A DNA stretch of 64,000 bases from Clostridium_AD sp050717545 (lineage in GTDB: Bacteria; Bacillota; Clostridia; Clostridiales; Clostridiaceae), in contig NZ_JBOITN010000043.1 of NCBI RefSeq assembly GCF_050717545.1, positions 16,322 through 80,321 on the forward strand, given 5' to 3'. The position numbers and the translations under genes were made by a program. The notes under the pieces were generated by a model, which saw only the letters and a list, made by a program, of their open reading frames with translations, searched no databases and was not told the DNA's origin. Numbering within the stretch: the first letter of the stretch is position 1; every line of letters starts with the position of its first letter. Shown here one piece after another: positions 16,885 to 25,645 of the stretch.

Positions 16885-17759
16885 ATATTATTCAACTTTA
16901 GTTTTTGCCAAGTATAAAATTCTTTTTTAACCCTAAATCCCAACGAAATATACAATTTTAGAGCGATAATATTATCACAATCCACTCTTAATGAGACTCT
17001 AGAAAAATCATTATCCATAGCTAAATTCAGCAAATACCTTAAAAACACTTTTCCATATCCATTTTTTCTGCACTTTTCTATTATGCCAAAATTCACAATA
17101 CTTGCTACCTCATTTTCAATTATAATTTGCCCATATCCAATGGGTATGTTATCAGACTTAATAAATATCGCACCTTCATCGAAATAATATTCCTGTGCTT
17201 CGTCATAATAAATATCTTCTACATTAATTGGAATTCTATCATTGTTCTTAAATATTTCATTTTGTAATAAACATCGTGCTTTTTCATCCTTATCTTTTTT
17301 CACTACCGAAAAAGTAATCTTATCAGTAACAAAGGTATTAAGATATCCTATACATTCTTTTTCCAATTCAATAAAACCTTTTTTTCTCTCAAACCCCAAC
17401 TTGTTTAAAATATCCATATTTACCTGATTATCTTCACATTCATAAGTTATTAAATTACCACTTACCACTGAATTAATTAAAGTTTTATATAAACAAATTA
17501 AATTATTATCCTCTATTACATTAATTGAATTAATGACACTTTGATATTTGTTATGTTTTTCAAACCATATATAACCTATAAAATTGTTTTTTTCTAATAA
17601 TAAGTTTACATTTTTTCTTAAGAACAATCTTTGAATAATATTACTATTATCATATAACTCAAAGAAATTTTTATTTGATAGACTAAAATTAGTATTAAAT
17701 TGATTAAGCTTTCTAAAATCATCAATATTTTTTAAACTCAAGTTTATTAACTTATGCAT
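16869..17759 (-). CDS. GNAT-family N-acetyltransferase (two-domain)
   Basis: 296 residues. The C-terminal half (about 150-296) is a GNAT domain: IVNFGIIEKCRKNGYGK carries the acetyl-CoA pyrophosphate-binding R/Q-x-x-G-x-G/A signature, then SLRVDCDNIIALKLYISLGFRV, the typical last motif. The N-terminal half looks like a degenerate second GNAT-like domain without the signature. The substrate is unknown. GGAG lies 9 nt before the ATG. The gene stands alone and its stop codon is inside the shared terminator. Confidence 0.8.
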   Translation of the reverse strand: MHKLINLSLKNIDDFRKLNQFNTNFSLSNKNFFELYDNSNIIQRLFLRKNVNLLLEKNNFIGYIWFEKHNKYQSVINSINVIEDNNLICLYKTLINSVVSGNLITYECEDNQVNMDILNKLGFERKKGFIELEKECIGYLNTFVTDKITFSVVKKDKDEKARCLLQNEIFKNNDRIPINVEDIYYDEAQEYYFDEGAIFIKSDNIPIGYGQIIIENEVASIVNFGIIEKCRKNGYGKVFLRYLLNLAMDNDFSRVSLRVDCDNIIALKLYISLGFRVKKEFYTWQKLKLNNIKGGR

Positions 17760-17781
17760 TTAGCTTTACTCCATTAATTTA

Positions 17782-17938
17782 TTTTAATGACATTTCAAAA
17801 GGAAAGTTTCCCACTTCTATAAGTGTGAATTACATCCCCTAACAAATAGAAAACTTCAGGGGATGTATAAATCTCCTTCTGAAGTCGTTAATGCATCTTC
17901 TATGAAGATGTTGCAGCTCCGTAGGAGATGATTTAATC
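17782..17938 (+). repeat. Dispersed structured repeat, copy B (longest form)
   Basis: The left end TTTTAATGACATTTCA and an internal ATCTCCTTCTGAAGTCGTTAAT-like segment form imperfect terminal inverted repeats around smaller hairpins (CACTT/AAGTG, and ACATCCCCT/AGGGGATGT). A separate hairpin CATCTTC-TAT-GAAGATG and the end module AGCTCCGTAGGAGATGATTTAA follow. It lies between the GNAT gene and ispH. Confidence 0.75.
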
Positions 17939-18164
17939 GAATTATACCACTTATAAAATTATAATACTTTTCTTATTATAAATCCATTACTAATATTTTT
18001 ACAAGGAACTTATTTTTGTTTAAAATAATGATAGTGTTATTAAATTATATTAAATAACTTAGTTTAATATTCAATAATTTAAAAAATCGCAGTTATAAAA
18101 TTAATAATGCTCTTGTATAAAATAGAATTCATTTATTTCATCACTGATAAATGATTTAAATTAT
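17939..18164. other. AT-rich spacer, nothing recognised
   Basis: Between repeat copy B and the ispH terminator. No coding frame with a ribosome-binding site and no RNA fold was recognised. Confidence 0.5.
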
Positions 18165-18201
18165 AAAAACGTGTATACATAATCTTATGCTACACGTTTT
18201 T
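18165..18201 (-). terminator. Terminator of ispH
   Basis: AAAAACGTGTA pairs with TACACGTTTTT; on the minus strand the stem ends in a T-run. It starts just past the ispH stop. Confidence 0.8.
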
Positions 18202-18203
18202 GC

Positions 18204-19043
18204 CTAACTCATTTTTAAAATCGCCTCATCAATAATCCAATCGGGGGTTGAGGCTCCCGCTGTAACTCCTATAACCTTAATATTTTTATCCTTTATAAAT
18301 TCATCAGGAATTCCATGAACGTTCTCTACATATAAAGTATTTTCGCAATTTCTTTTACATATCTCATAAAGTTTTGTAGTATTAGAACTATTAAACCCAC
18401 CAATAACAAGCATCGCATCTACTTTTTTTGAAAGCTGCTCTGCAGATTTTTGGCGTACTTCTGTTGCGCTACAAATAGTATTAAATGCAATTATCTCCTT
18501 ACTTATTTTTATAACTTTAGCTAATACATTCTCAAAAGTAGTTTGTGTTTCAGTTGTCTGAGAAACTACACATACCTTATTTGATATTGGCCCAGATTCT
18601 ACGTCTCCCCTAAGTATTGTTGCGCAGTTATTACACCATCCATTAATTCCAATTACTTCAGGATGAGTTTTATCACCTACAATAATTATATGATATCCTA
18701 AGTCATAATATTTTTTCACTTTTTTATGGATATTTGCAACGTAAGGGCATGTTGCATCTATTATATTAAGATTAGTTCTCTTTAGTATATTTAATGTTTC
18801 CTCAGATACTCCATGTGATCTTATTATTAATGTATCATTTCCTTCTAATCTATCAATATTTTCAAGCTCTATAGGATTTATTAAATTTTCTTTTAGAAAA
18901 CTTACAACATCATTATTATGTATAAGTGGTCCTAGTGTATATATTCTATTATTATACTTTTTTTTCATGTTTATAGCTGTATCCACTGCTCGTTTTACAC
19001 CAAAACAAAAACCAGCAGAATCTGCAAGTATTATTTCTCTCAT
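18204..19043 (-). CDS. ispH: 4-hydroxy-3-methylbut-2-enyl diphosphate reductase
   Basis: 279 residues. The last step of the MEP isoprenoid pathway, producing IPP and DMAPP with an iron-sulfur cluster. The three cluster cysteines are in GFCFGVKRAV, DATCPYV and NTICSATEVRQ. Active-site segments LGPLIHN, RSHGV, GDKTHPEV and GGFNSSNT are present. It is the single-domain form; in some clostridia IspH is fused to ribosomal protein S1 domains, and no S1 repeats follow here. AAGGAGAT precedes the ATG. It follows cmk; DXR and IspG of the same pathway lie at 55-58 kb. Confidence 0.96.
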   Translation of the reverse strand: MREIILADSAGFCFGVKRAVDTAINMKKKYNNRIYTLGPLIHNNDVVSFLKENLINPIELENIDRLEGNDTLIIRSHGVSEETLNILKRTNLNIIDATCPYVANIHKKVKKYYDLGYHIIIVGDKTHPEVIGINGWCNNCATILRGDVESGPISNKVCVVSQTTETQTTFENVLAKVIKISKEIIAFNTICSATEVRQKSAEQLSKKVDAMLVIGGFNSSNTTKLYEICKRNCENTLYVENVHGIPDEFIKDKNIKVIGVTAGASTPDWIIDEAILKMS

Positions 19044-19056
19044 TCTGCCATCTCCT

Positions 19057-19092
19057 TAAATCATTTTCTGCGGAGCTGAAATGTCGTTAAAT
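19057..19092 (-). repeat. Dispersed structured repeat, copy C (minimal form)
   Basis: A 36-bp element in minus orientation: TTTAACGACATTTC, a central AGCTCCGCAG, then AAAATGATTTAA. Its ends are an imperfect inverted repeat. It is the shortest copy and so marks the outer boundaries of the family. It lies between cmk and ispH. Confidence 0.7.
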
Positions 19093-19113
19093 CATCTTTT
19101 TATAATCGCTCAA

Positions 19114-19776
19114 TTAATTGTTTTTATTCTTTGAATTCATTTGTAATTCTATCGCCTTAACTACTCCATTTATATCTAAAGCAGTAGAATCTATTTCTAC
19201 AGCATCTATAGCTTTTCTAAGTGGATTAACTGCTCTGTGGGTATCAATATAATCTCTTTTAATAATATCATCTAAAATAGTATTATAATCAACTTTTAAC
19301 CCCTTAACAATTAATTCTTCATATCTTCTATTTGCCCTTTTTTCACAGGACGCCGTTAAATAAAATTTAAAAGTTGCATCCACAAGCACTACAGTACCGA
19401 TATCTCTTCCATCCATAATAACACTATATTTTTTAGCTATATTTTGTTGCAAATTAACAAGAATTTCGCGAATTTCGGGAACTGCAGCGTACTTAGAAAC
19501 ATTATTGCTTATAATCGGCATGTTTATCATATCCGTCAAATCTTCATTATTAACTATAATGTGGTTCTCTTCAAAATGCATCTCTAAAGATTCAACAAGT
19601 TTTGTTAAATCTCCTACATTATCTTCTGAAATATTTGCATTCATAGCTTTTAAAGCAACTGCTCTATACATTGCGCCTGTGTTAACATACATAAGATTGA
19701 ATTTTTCACCTATTATTTTAGCTATGGTACTTTTCCCTGCACCTGCAGGCCCATCTATTGCAACAGATAATCCCAT
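19114..19776 (-). CDS. cmk: Cytidylate kinase
   Basis: 220 residues. Phosphorylates CMP and dCMP with ATP. P-loop GPAGAGKST at residues 9-17, MYVNTGAMYRAVAL, VIMDGRDIGTVVL and the LID-like KRANRRYEEL segment are all typical. Length is normal. GGGAG precedes the ATG. The order BaiN-cmk-ispH (in transcription) is seen in clostridia and suggests one transcript, with repeat copy C between cmk and ispH. Confidence 0.96.
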   Translation of the reverse strand: MGLSVAIDGPAGAGKSTIAKIIGEKFNLMYVNTGAMYRAVALKAMNANISEDNVGDLTKLVESLEMHFEENHIIVNNEDLTDMINMPIISNNVSKYAAVPEIREILVNLQQNIAKKYSVIMDGRDIGTVVLVDATFKFYLTASCEKRANRRYEELIVKGLKVDYNTILDDIIKRDYIDTHRAVNPLRKAIDAVEIDSTALDINGVVKAIELQMNSKNKNN

Positions 19777-19820
19777 TATATTTCACTCCCCGTTTACTTA
19801 ACTAATTATTTAACACTAAT

Positions 19821-21047
19821 TTACTCTAACCCTACATTAGTACCAGCTAATGCTCCTGTAGATAATGCTATTTGAAGATTATAGCCACCGGTATATGCAT
19901 CTACATCTATCATTTCACCTGCAAAATATAAATTATCAATTTTCTTTGATTTCATGGTAGACGCATCTATTTCTAAAGTATCAACCCCTCCACTGGTAAT
20001 GATAGCTTCTTCTATTGGGCGAAGACCTTTAACATTAAGCTGTAGATTTTGAAGTAAATTTACTAAAGTTTTTCTTTCTTGCTTAGTAATAGAATTAACC
20101 TTCTTTTCTTCATCAATATTAGACAATTGAATTATCGTGTTAATTAGCTTACTAGGAAGTAGATCATTTAATGCGTTCTTAAAATCTTTGTTTGCATATT
20201 TTAAGAAATCACTTTGAATTCTTTTATCAAGCTGAACTTCACTTAATGCTGGCTTTAAATTTATTGAAATCTTTAATTTTTCTTCTTCTTTCACAAAACT
20301 ACTTGCACTCAAAACGATAGGTCCTGAAATTCCATAATGAGTGAAAATCATCTCTCCAAATTCTTTATATATATTCTTATTCTTACTATTTATAATCCTT
20401 AATTCTACATTTTTTAGTGAAAGACCCTGTAAATCCTTAATCCATAACTCATCTACCTCTATTGGTACAAGTGATGGTCTAGGCTTAATTATATTATGTC
20501 CTAAAAAACGAGCATAATTTAAACCTTCACCAGATGAACCTGTTTTGGGATATGATAAACCACCAGTACATAATATGAAATAATCCCCATATACACTACT
20601 TCCATCACCAAGTTCTACTCCAATAATCTTCTTATTATCTCTGATTAGCTTTTTCACTTTTAAGTTTAATAATACCTCAACATTTTTATTTTGTAGTTCA
20701 TTATTAAACGCTTTTATAATATCTGACGATTTATCTGATTCAGGAAACACTCTATCTCCTCTTTCAACCTTAAGGTTAACCCCTAGCTGCTTAAAAAAAT
20801 TCATTGTATCCTCGTTTGTAAAAGAATATAAAGAACTATACAGGAAATTAGGATTACATGGTATATTCTCAAAAAAATCACCAATATCCTTGGCATTTGT
20901 AATGTTACATCTACCTTTACCTGTTATATAAAGCTTTCTTCCTAATTTATCATTTTTTTCAATAAGTACCACCTTATGTTTTGATGCAGCTGTAGCAGCC
21001 GCCATCATACCTGCTGGTCCGCCTCCAATAATAATTACCTTTGACAT
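19821..21047 (-). CDS. BaiN/HI0933-family NAD(P)/FAD-dependent oxidoreductase
   Basis: 408 residues. The N-terminal dinucleotide-binding motif is GGGPAGMMAAATAA at about 8-21, followed by KLGRKLYITGKGRCNITNA, the hallmark of the HI0933/YhiN family. FILCTGGLSYPKTGSSGEG and GLRPIEEAIITSGGV, then FAGEMIDVDAYTGGYNLQIALSTG at the C-terminus complete the pattern. The BaiN name comes from a bile-acid enzyme in related clostridia; most members, including this one next to cmk and ispH, have no proven substrate. The ATG follows AGGAG. Confidence 0.9.
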   Translation of the reverse strand: MSKVIIIGGGPAGMMAAATAASKHKVVLIEKNDKLGRKLYITGKGRCNITNAKDIGDFFENIPCNPNFLYSSLYSFTNEDTMNFFKQLGVNLKVERGDRVFPESDKSSDIIKAFNNELQNKNVEVLLNLKVKKLIRDNKKIIGVELGDGSSVYGDYFILCTGGLSYPKTGSSGEGLNYARFLGHNIIKPRPSLVPIEVDELWIKDLQGLSLKNVELRIINSKNKNIYKEFGEMIFTHYGISGPIVLSASSFVKEEEKLKISINLKPALSEVQLDKRIQSDFLKYANKDFKNALNDLLPSKLINTIIQLSNIDEEKKVNSITKQERKTLVNLLQNLQLNVKGLRPIEEAIITSGGVDTLEIDASTMKSKKIDNLYFAGEMIDVDAYTGGYNLQIALSTGALAGTNVGLE

Positions 21048-21169
21048 CCAATCACTCCTTTATTTTTCATCCTATTTTTTATATAATCCAAATTACAAAA
21101 AATCAAAAGAAAACCCCTGTAAAAGGATTATCATCAGACGTTCTCCAAGAACTTTCTATTGTAGATTAA

Positions 21170-22048
21170 CTATCTTTCCTCTTTATCTCTAAAAGAATAA
21201 ACTTGATATTCTTCCCATATACCTTCTAAAGCCGAAAATGTAGTTGATATTTTTTCTTTTTCTCTTAATCCAACAGCAATAATTAATGCATTTATTACAC
21301 TAAGAGGCGCCACTAAAGAATCAACAAATGAGGCCATATTACTTTGTGCTATCAATGTATAGTCAGCTTTAGCTGCTATTGGAGATAGTAAGCTATCAGT
21401 TATTGCTACAACATTAGCATTTTTACTTTTAGCAAAAGCTAAAGCTTCAATTGTTCTTGTGGTATACCTAGGAAATCCTATTCCAATTACAACATCTTCG
21501 CCTGTAACATTAAGCATTTGTTCGAATATATCACTTACTCCATATGCAACAACCTTAACATTATCTAAAATAAGATTTAAATAAAATGCTAAAAATTCTG
21601 CCAGTGCTGCTGAACTTCTAAGCCCAATTATATATATTTTTTTAGCTTCAAACAATGAATTTACTATATCATCAAATGTTTTGTGATTAATCTTATCAAG
21701 TGTAGCTCTAATATTTTCCATATCAGCCTTCAATACACCTTTTAGTGCATTTTCTTGAGTAATAAAATCATTAGATAACTCAATCCTCTGTACAGTTGTT
21801 AATTTGTTTTTAATTAATTCTTGAAGCGATTTCTGTAGTTTTGGGTACCCACTAAACCCTAACTCATTTGCAAATCTTACTACTGTAGATTCACTTACTC
21901 CAACACTAATACCTAATTTAGCTGCTGTCATAAACGCGGCCTTATCATAGTGCTTTAAAATATATTCAGCTATTAATTTCTGCCCCTTGCTTAATCGTGG
22001 AAACTTGATTTGAATTTCCCGCATCAAATCCTGTTTGTTATTTTCCAT
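21170..22048 (-). CDS. MurR/RpiR-family transcriptional regulator
   Basis: 292 residues. The N-terminal HTH_6 DNA-binding domain (about 1-80) includes GISVGVSESTVVRFANELGFSGYPKLQ. The C-terminal SIS sugar-phosphate-binding domain (about 125-265) shows IYIIGLRSSAALAEF and VVAITDSLLSPIA. Such regulators sense phosphosugars and control sugar catabolism genes. No sugar operon lies next to it here, so its target is unknown. The ribosome-binding site is weak (AGGATTGAG). Confidence 0.9.
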   Translation of the reverse strand: MENNKQDLMREIQIKFPRLSKGQKLIAEYILKHYDKAAFMTAAKLGISVGVSESTVVRFANELGFSGYPKLQKSLQELIKNKLTTVQRIELSNDFITQENALKGVLKADMENIRATLDKINHKTFDDIVNSLFEAKKIYIIGLRSSAALAEFLAFYLNLILDNVKVVAYGVSDIFEQMLNVTGEDVVIGIGFPRYTTRTIEALAFAKSKNANVVAITDSLLSPIAAKADYTLIAQSNMASFVDSLVAPLSVINALIIAVGLREKEKISTTFSALEGIWEEYQVYSFRDKEER

Positions 22049-22248
22049 ACTAAACTCAATCCTTTCTATTAAAACTCAATCTAATGAAATAAAAATTTCA
22101 ATAACTAATAAAATGAATTTTTTTATTTCATTTTATCATCTATTGAACATACATTCAATAATTTATTCATTGATATAATGTTTTTTCTGTTATTCTTTAT
22201 ATATAGATGAAAAATTCTGTCATGTTTCTCATTTTTTGAAATTTTAAA

Positions 22249-22959
22249 TTATAAATTCTTCAAATAATTTATTTCATCTTCAGTTAAGTTTCTCCATGAT
22301 CCTTTTTCCATATCTCCAATTTTTATGTTTCCAACGGAAATTCTCTTGAGAGCAATAACTGGATGATCTATTGCTTCACACATTTTTCTAATTTGACGAT
22401 TCTTTCCTTCGTGTATAGTAATAGTAGCCCTGCAGTTAAATCCTACCCGCTTAGTTATTTCAAAACTTGCTTTCGCTGTAATGTACCCGTCAATATCTAT
22501 CCCATTACAAAACTTGTCTATTTCTTCTTGATTTGGACATCCCTCGAGTATTGCTATGTAAACTTTGTTAATTCCTTGTCTTGGGTGAATCACCTTGTTG
22601 TAGATATCCCCATCGTTAGTCAATATAATTAGACCACTTGTATCATAATCTAAACGTCCTATTGGATATATTCTTTCCTCTACCTTAACTAAATCTAGAA
22701 TAGTTTTTCTATCTTTTTCATCTTTAACAGTAGATACAATACCTTCAGGTTTATTTAGCGCAATATAAACTTTATTTTCTTCAATAGTAATAATTTTATT
22801 ATCTACATGAACAATATCTGTTTCAGGATCAATTTTATGTCCTAGTTCTGTAATTTCTAAATTATTTACTTTTACTCTCCCAGATGTAATTATTTTCTCG
22901 CATTTTCTTCGCGAAGCAACACCACATCTTGCCATAAATTTTTGCAAACGTTCTTCCAC
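22249..22959 (-). CDS. 16S/23S rRNA pseudouridine synthase, RluB/RsuA family
   Basis: 236 residues. An N-terminal S4 RNA-binding domain (RLQKFMARCGVASRRKCEKII) is followed by the catalytic domain with GRLDYDTSGLIILTNDG, where the Asp is the nucleophile, and GKNRQIRKM. In Firmicutes this is usually named RluB and makes a pseudouridine in helix 89 of 23S rRNA; the exact site cannot be read from the sequence. The start codon is GTG at 22959 with GGAAGTGG upstream. Confidence 0.92.
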   Translation of the reverse strand: MEERLQKFMARCGVASRRKCEKIITSGRVKVNNLEITELGHKIDPETDIVHVDNKIITIEENKVYIALNKPEGIVSTVKDEKDRKTILDLVKVEERIYPIGRLDYDTSGLIILTNDGDIYNKVIHPRQGINKVYIAILEGCPNQEEIDKFCNGIDIDGYITAKASFEITKRVGFNCRATITIHEGKNRQIRKMCEAIDHPVIALKRISVGNIKIGDMEKGSWRNLTEDEINYLKNL

Positions 22960-23313
22960 TATACCACTTCCTAATATTATTTTAGTTACTATATAAATAT
23001 AATTCTTCTATTATAAAATTATCGTAAACGAAATTACCATTAATAAATGCTTAATACGCATTTGTATTTATTTTCGCTAAGTAATTTTAATCAAATTTTA
23101 CAATCTGTCGTTAAATAAAACATGATTCAAAATTAAAATTAAATATATATAAATAAGTCTTCATGTAGAATTATATAAGTATTTGGACAAAAAATCAATT
23201 ATTCATTTTAATATCTTTAATTGATTAGTTTATAATATATTTCGAATATCATTTATATTAATGTTACTAATGTTATAATAAATAAAATGATTATTATAAA
23301 AGGAGGCCCTATT
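22960..23313. other. AT-rich divergent intergenic region
   Basis: Lies between rluB (minus) and the alcohol dehydrogenase gene (plus). Perfect TATAAT boxes occur on the plus strand at 23231-23236 and 23274-23279, neither with a good -35 box. An AAGGAGG site ends the stretch. Nothing else was recognised. Confidence 0.45.
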
Positions 23314-24414
23314 ATGGATTTTATTAATTACCACATGCCAACTAAAATATTACTTGATGAAGAAGTAGTATTAAAAAACAGCACTTTATTTTCAACCTAT
23401 GGAAATAAAGCTTTAATAGTAACAGGTAAAATTTCTTCAATTAAAAATGGCTCATTAAAAGATGTTATAGGTGCACTAAAAAATGAAGGAATTACATATG
23501 ATGTTTATAATAATGTAGAAGAAAATCCCTCTTTAGAAACTGTAGATAATATAGCAAAGCTTGGAAGAACACAAAAATCAGATTTTATTATTGGTATTGG
23601 AGGAGGCTCTCCCATCGATGCGGCAAAAGCAGCTGGCATACTACTAATGAACCCCACTGCTTCAAGTTTTGATTTGTTTAATAGTCCAAATTTAAATTCT
23701 GTGCCGATTATTGCTGTACCAACAACTGCTGGCACTGGATCTGAAACAACTCCCTATTCAATACTTACTGATAATCAGCTTCAAACAAAACATGGTATAT
23801 GTCAAAAAGTATTTCCAGAAATTGCTCTCCTGGATGTAAAATATCTAATGTTTTTACCTGAGAGAGTAACTGTTAATACTTCAATAGATGCATTAACTCA
23901 TTTAGTCGAAGGTTATTTATCTTCAAAATCAAATATAGTAAGTGATGCCTTGGCTGAAAAAGGTTTGAAATTGTTTGGTGAATGTTTAAATATGATAAAA
24001 GAAAAAGATTTTACATGTGTTGTTAGGAAAAAATTAATGTTAGCTTCTACCATAGCTGGGATGGTAATAGCACAAACGGCTACGTCACTTCCACACGCAA
24101 TGGGATATGCGCTTACATATTTTCATAATATGCCACATGGAAAAGCAAATGGAGTACTTTTAAAATCGTATTTAGAATTTTGTGATGATGAAAATAAAGT
24201 AAGAAAAATTTTATATTTATTAACTTTAGAAAATTTAGATGAACTTGGTGTGTTTTTAAATGATATGCTTGGATGCGTAGATAACGTAAGTTATGAAGAT
24301 ATATGTTCTTACTCAAGCAAGATCATAGCAAACAAGGACAAATTAAAAAATCATCCAGCACCTGTTAGTGTAGATGATATAATAACAATATATAAAAACT
24401 CACTTAACTTATAA
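23314..24414 (+). CDS. Iron-containing alcohol dehydrogenase
   Basis: 366 residues. Group III (iron-dependent) alcohol dehydrogenase. The NAD(P) site has GIGGGSPIDAAKA at about 94-106 and VPTTAGTGSETT. Likely metal ligands are Asp192 and His196 in DALTHLVEG, His261 in LPHAMGY and His275 in HNMPHGKANG. Family members reduce aldehydes to alcohols or oxidise diols; the substrate here is open. The start at 23314 follows AAGGAGG by 7 nt; an upstream in-frame ATG at 23287 is before that site. Monocistronic, with its own promoter region and a strong terminator. Confidence 0.92.
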   Translation: MDFINYHMPTKILLDEEVVLKNSTLFSTYGNKALIVTGKISSIKNGSLKDVIGALKNEGITYDVYNNVEENPSLETVDNIAKLGRTQKSDFIIGIGGGSPIDAAKAAGILLMNPTASSFDLFNSPNLNSVPIIAVPTTAGTGSETTPYSILTDNQLQTKHGICQKVFPEIALLDVKYLMFLPERVTVNTSIDALTHLVEGYLSSKSNIVSDALAEKGLKLFGECLNMIKEKDFTCVVRKKLMLASTIAGMVIAQTATSLPHAMGYALTYFHNMPHGKANGVLLKSYLEFCDDENKVRKILYLLTLENLDELGVFLNDMLGCVDNVSYEDICSYSSKIIANKDKLKNHPAPVSVDDIITIYKNSLNL

Positions 24415-24452
24415 TTACTTTTAATTAATATAAAATTGTTCAATAAAATGAT

Positions 24453-24488
24453 AAAAAAAAGGAAGTGAAATTTCACTTCCTTTTTTTT
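24453..24488. terminator. Bidirectional terminator between alcohol dehydrogenase and msrA
   Basis: A perfect 18-bp self-complementary arm pair (eight A, GGAAGTGAAA; TTTCACTTCC, eight T) gives strong tails in both directions. Confidence 0.88.
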
Positions 24489-24499
24489 ATTATATTGAT

Positions 24500-24979
24500 T
24501 TAAATATCATCTAAATTAATATGACAATAGCCTGCTGGATTTTTTTGTAGATACTTTTGATGATAATCTTCAGCATCATAAAAACAAGAAACAGGTAATA
24601 TCTCTGTTACTAATTTCTTATTATATTTTAATTGAACTTCATCCTTTGTTTTTAATATAACATCCAAATCTGACTCATCGAAATAATAAATAGCACTTCG
24701 ATATTGGCTCCCTATATCTGGACCTTGTCTATTTGAAACAGTAGGATCTATTATTCGCCAAAACTTATTTAAAATTTTCTCGAGGGTTATGACGTTCTCA
24801 TCATAATTTATCAAACATGATTCAGCATGCCCAGTAGTTCCAAGACAAACTTCATTGTAAGTAGGACTTTTTTTTGTACCATTAGCATATCCAACCTTTG
24901 TTTCAATAATACCATCTATTTTCGACATGTAAGCTTCTACACCCCAAAAGCATCCTCCAGCTACAATAATACTTTTCAT
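24500..24979 (-). CDS. msrA: Peptide-methionine (S)-S-oxide reductase
   Basis: 159 residues. Repairs methionine-S-sulfoxide in proteins. The active-site motif GGCFWGVEAYM is at residues 8-18, with VGYANG, TGHAE and RQGPDIGSQYRSAIYY following. It ends at HINLDDI; a single extra cysteine (VSCFYDAEDYHQ) might serve for recycling. The protein lacks an MsrB domain. AGGTGAG lies upstream of the ATG. It follows ssb on the same strand with about 65 nt between. Confidence 0.95.
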   Translation of the reverse strand: MKSIIVAGGCFWGVEAYMSKIDGIIETKVGYANGTKKSPTYNEVCLGTTGHAESCLINYDENVITLEKILNKFWRIIDPTVSNRQGPDIGSQYRSAIYYFDESDLDVILKTKDEVQLKYNKKLVTEILPVSCFYDAEDYHQKYLQKNPAGYCHINLDDI

Positions 24980-25045
24980 TAAATCATCTCACCTTTTTGT
25001 TATTACTGATTTCTAAATTATACCACAGCAATAATCTTATGAACA

Positions 25046-25375
25046 CTATACTATCTGTTGTTTATTATCTAGGAATTTAAAATCTTCTGCTACAACTTCT
25101 GTACTATATTTTTTTATTCCATCTTTATCTGTGTAACTACTGCTAGAGAGCCTACCCGTTATTCCAATTTGACTTCCTTTTTTCAAATGTTTACACATGC
25201 TTTCTGCCGCGCCATTCCAAGCCACGATATTTATAAAATCAGCTTCTGGTTGCAAATCCTTATGTGATACTCTATTAATTGCCAATGTAAATCTAGTATA
25301 GAATCCTTTACCCTCGTTAAAACTCCTAAGTTCTAAATCTCTTGTTATTCTACCAATTATTGAAACTGTATTCAT
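25046..25375 (-). CDS. Short single-stranded DNA-binding protein
   Basis: 109 residues, an OB-fold SSB: MNTVSIIGRITRDLELR, FTLAINR, ADFINIVAWNGAAESMCKHLKKGSQIGITGRLSSSSYTDKDG. It ends at FLDNKQQIV and lacks the Gly/Pro/Gln-rich linker and the acidic tip (usually DDDIPF) that recruits partner proteins. It is therefore more likely a secondary SSB than the replicative one, which in clostridia sits between rpsF and rpsR. The ribosome-binding site GGAGAG is close to the ATG. Confidence 0.9.
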   Translation of the reverse strand: MNTVSIIGRITRDLELRSFNEGKGFYTRFTLAINRVSHKDLQPEADFINIVAWNGAAESMCKHLKKGSQIGITGRLSSSSYTDKDGIKKYSTEVVAEDFKFLDNKQQIV

Positions 25376-25597
25376 ATATTATCTCTCCTTTTTATTTAAT
25401 TTTCTAAATTATTGACAATAACAATGGATTTTATACAAACTGATTTTGTTTACTATAATTATTTCGAGGGCATTAGTTAAAATTTTTTAGTTTACATTTT
25501 TATATAGGTTTACATAATTCTAATTATGTAATTTAATCTATTTGTTTTATTTCTGTATAATTAATATATATGTTTGATTGAAAAAATTTTACAAAAA

Positions 25598-25627
25598 AAT
25601 AAACCATATAATCACATATAGTTTATT
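25598..25627 (-). terminator. Terminator of uvsE
   Basis: AATAAAC pairs with GTTTATT, and ATAT with ATAT after one mismatch; the minus strand continues with seven T. Confidence 0.7.
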
Positions 25628-25645
25628 GAATCTAGTTTTTTTATA

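Noticed and set aside
17939..18164. tRNA or other structured RNA in the long AT-rich spacers
   Set aside because: No cloverleaf, T-box, or known riboswitch core sequence was recognised in any of the spacers.
18312..18319. GAACGTTC in ispH as a LexA box
   Set aside because: The half-sites lack the 4-bp spacer and it lies inside a coding region.
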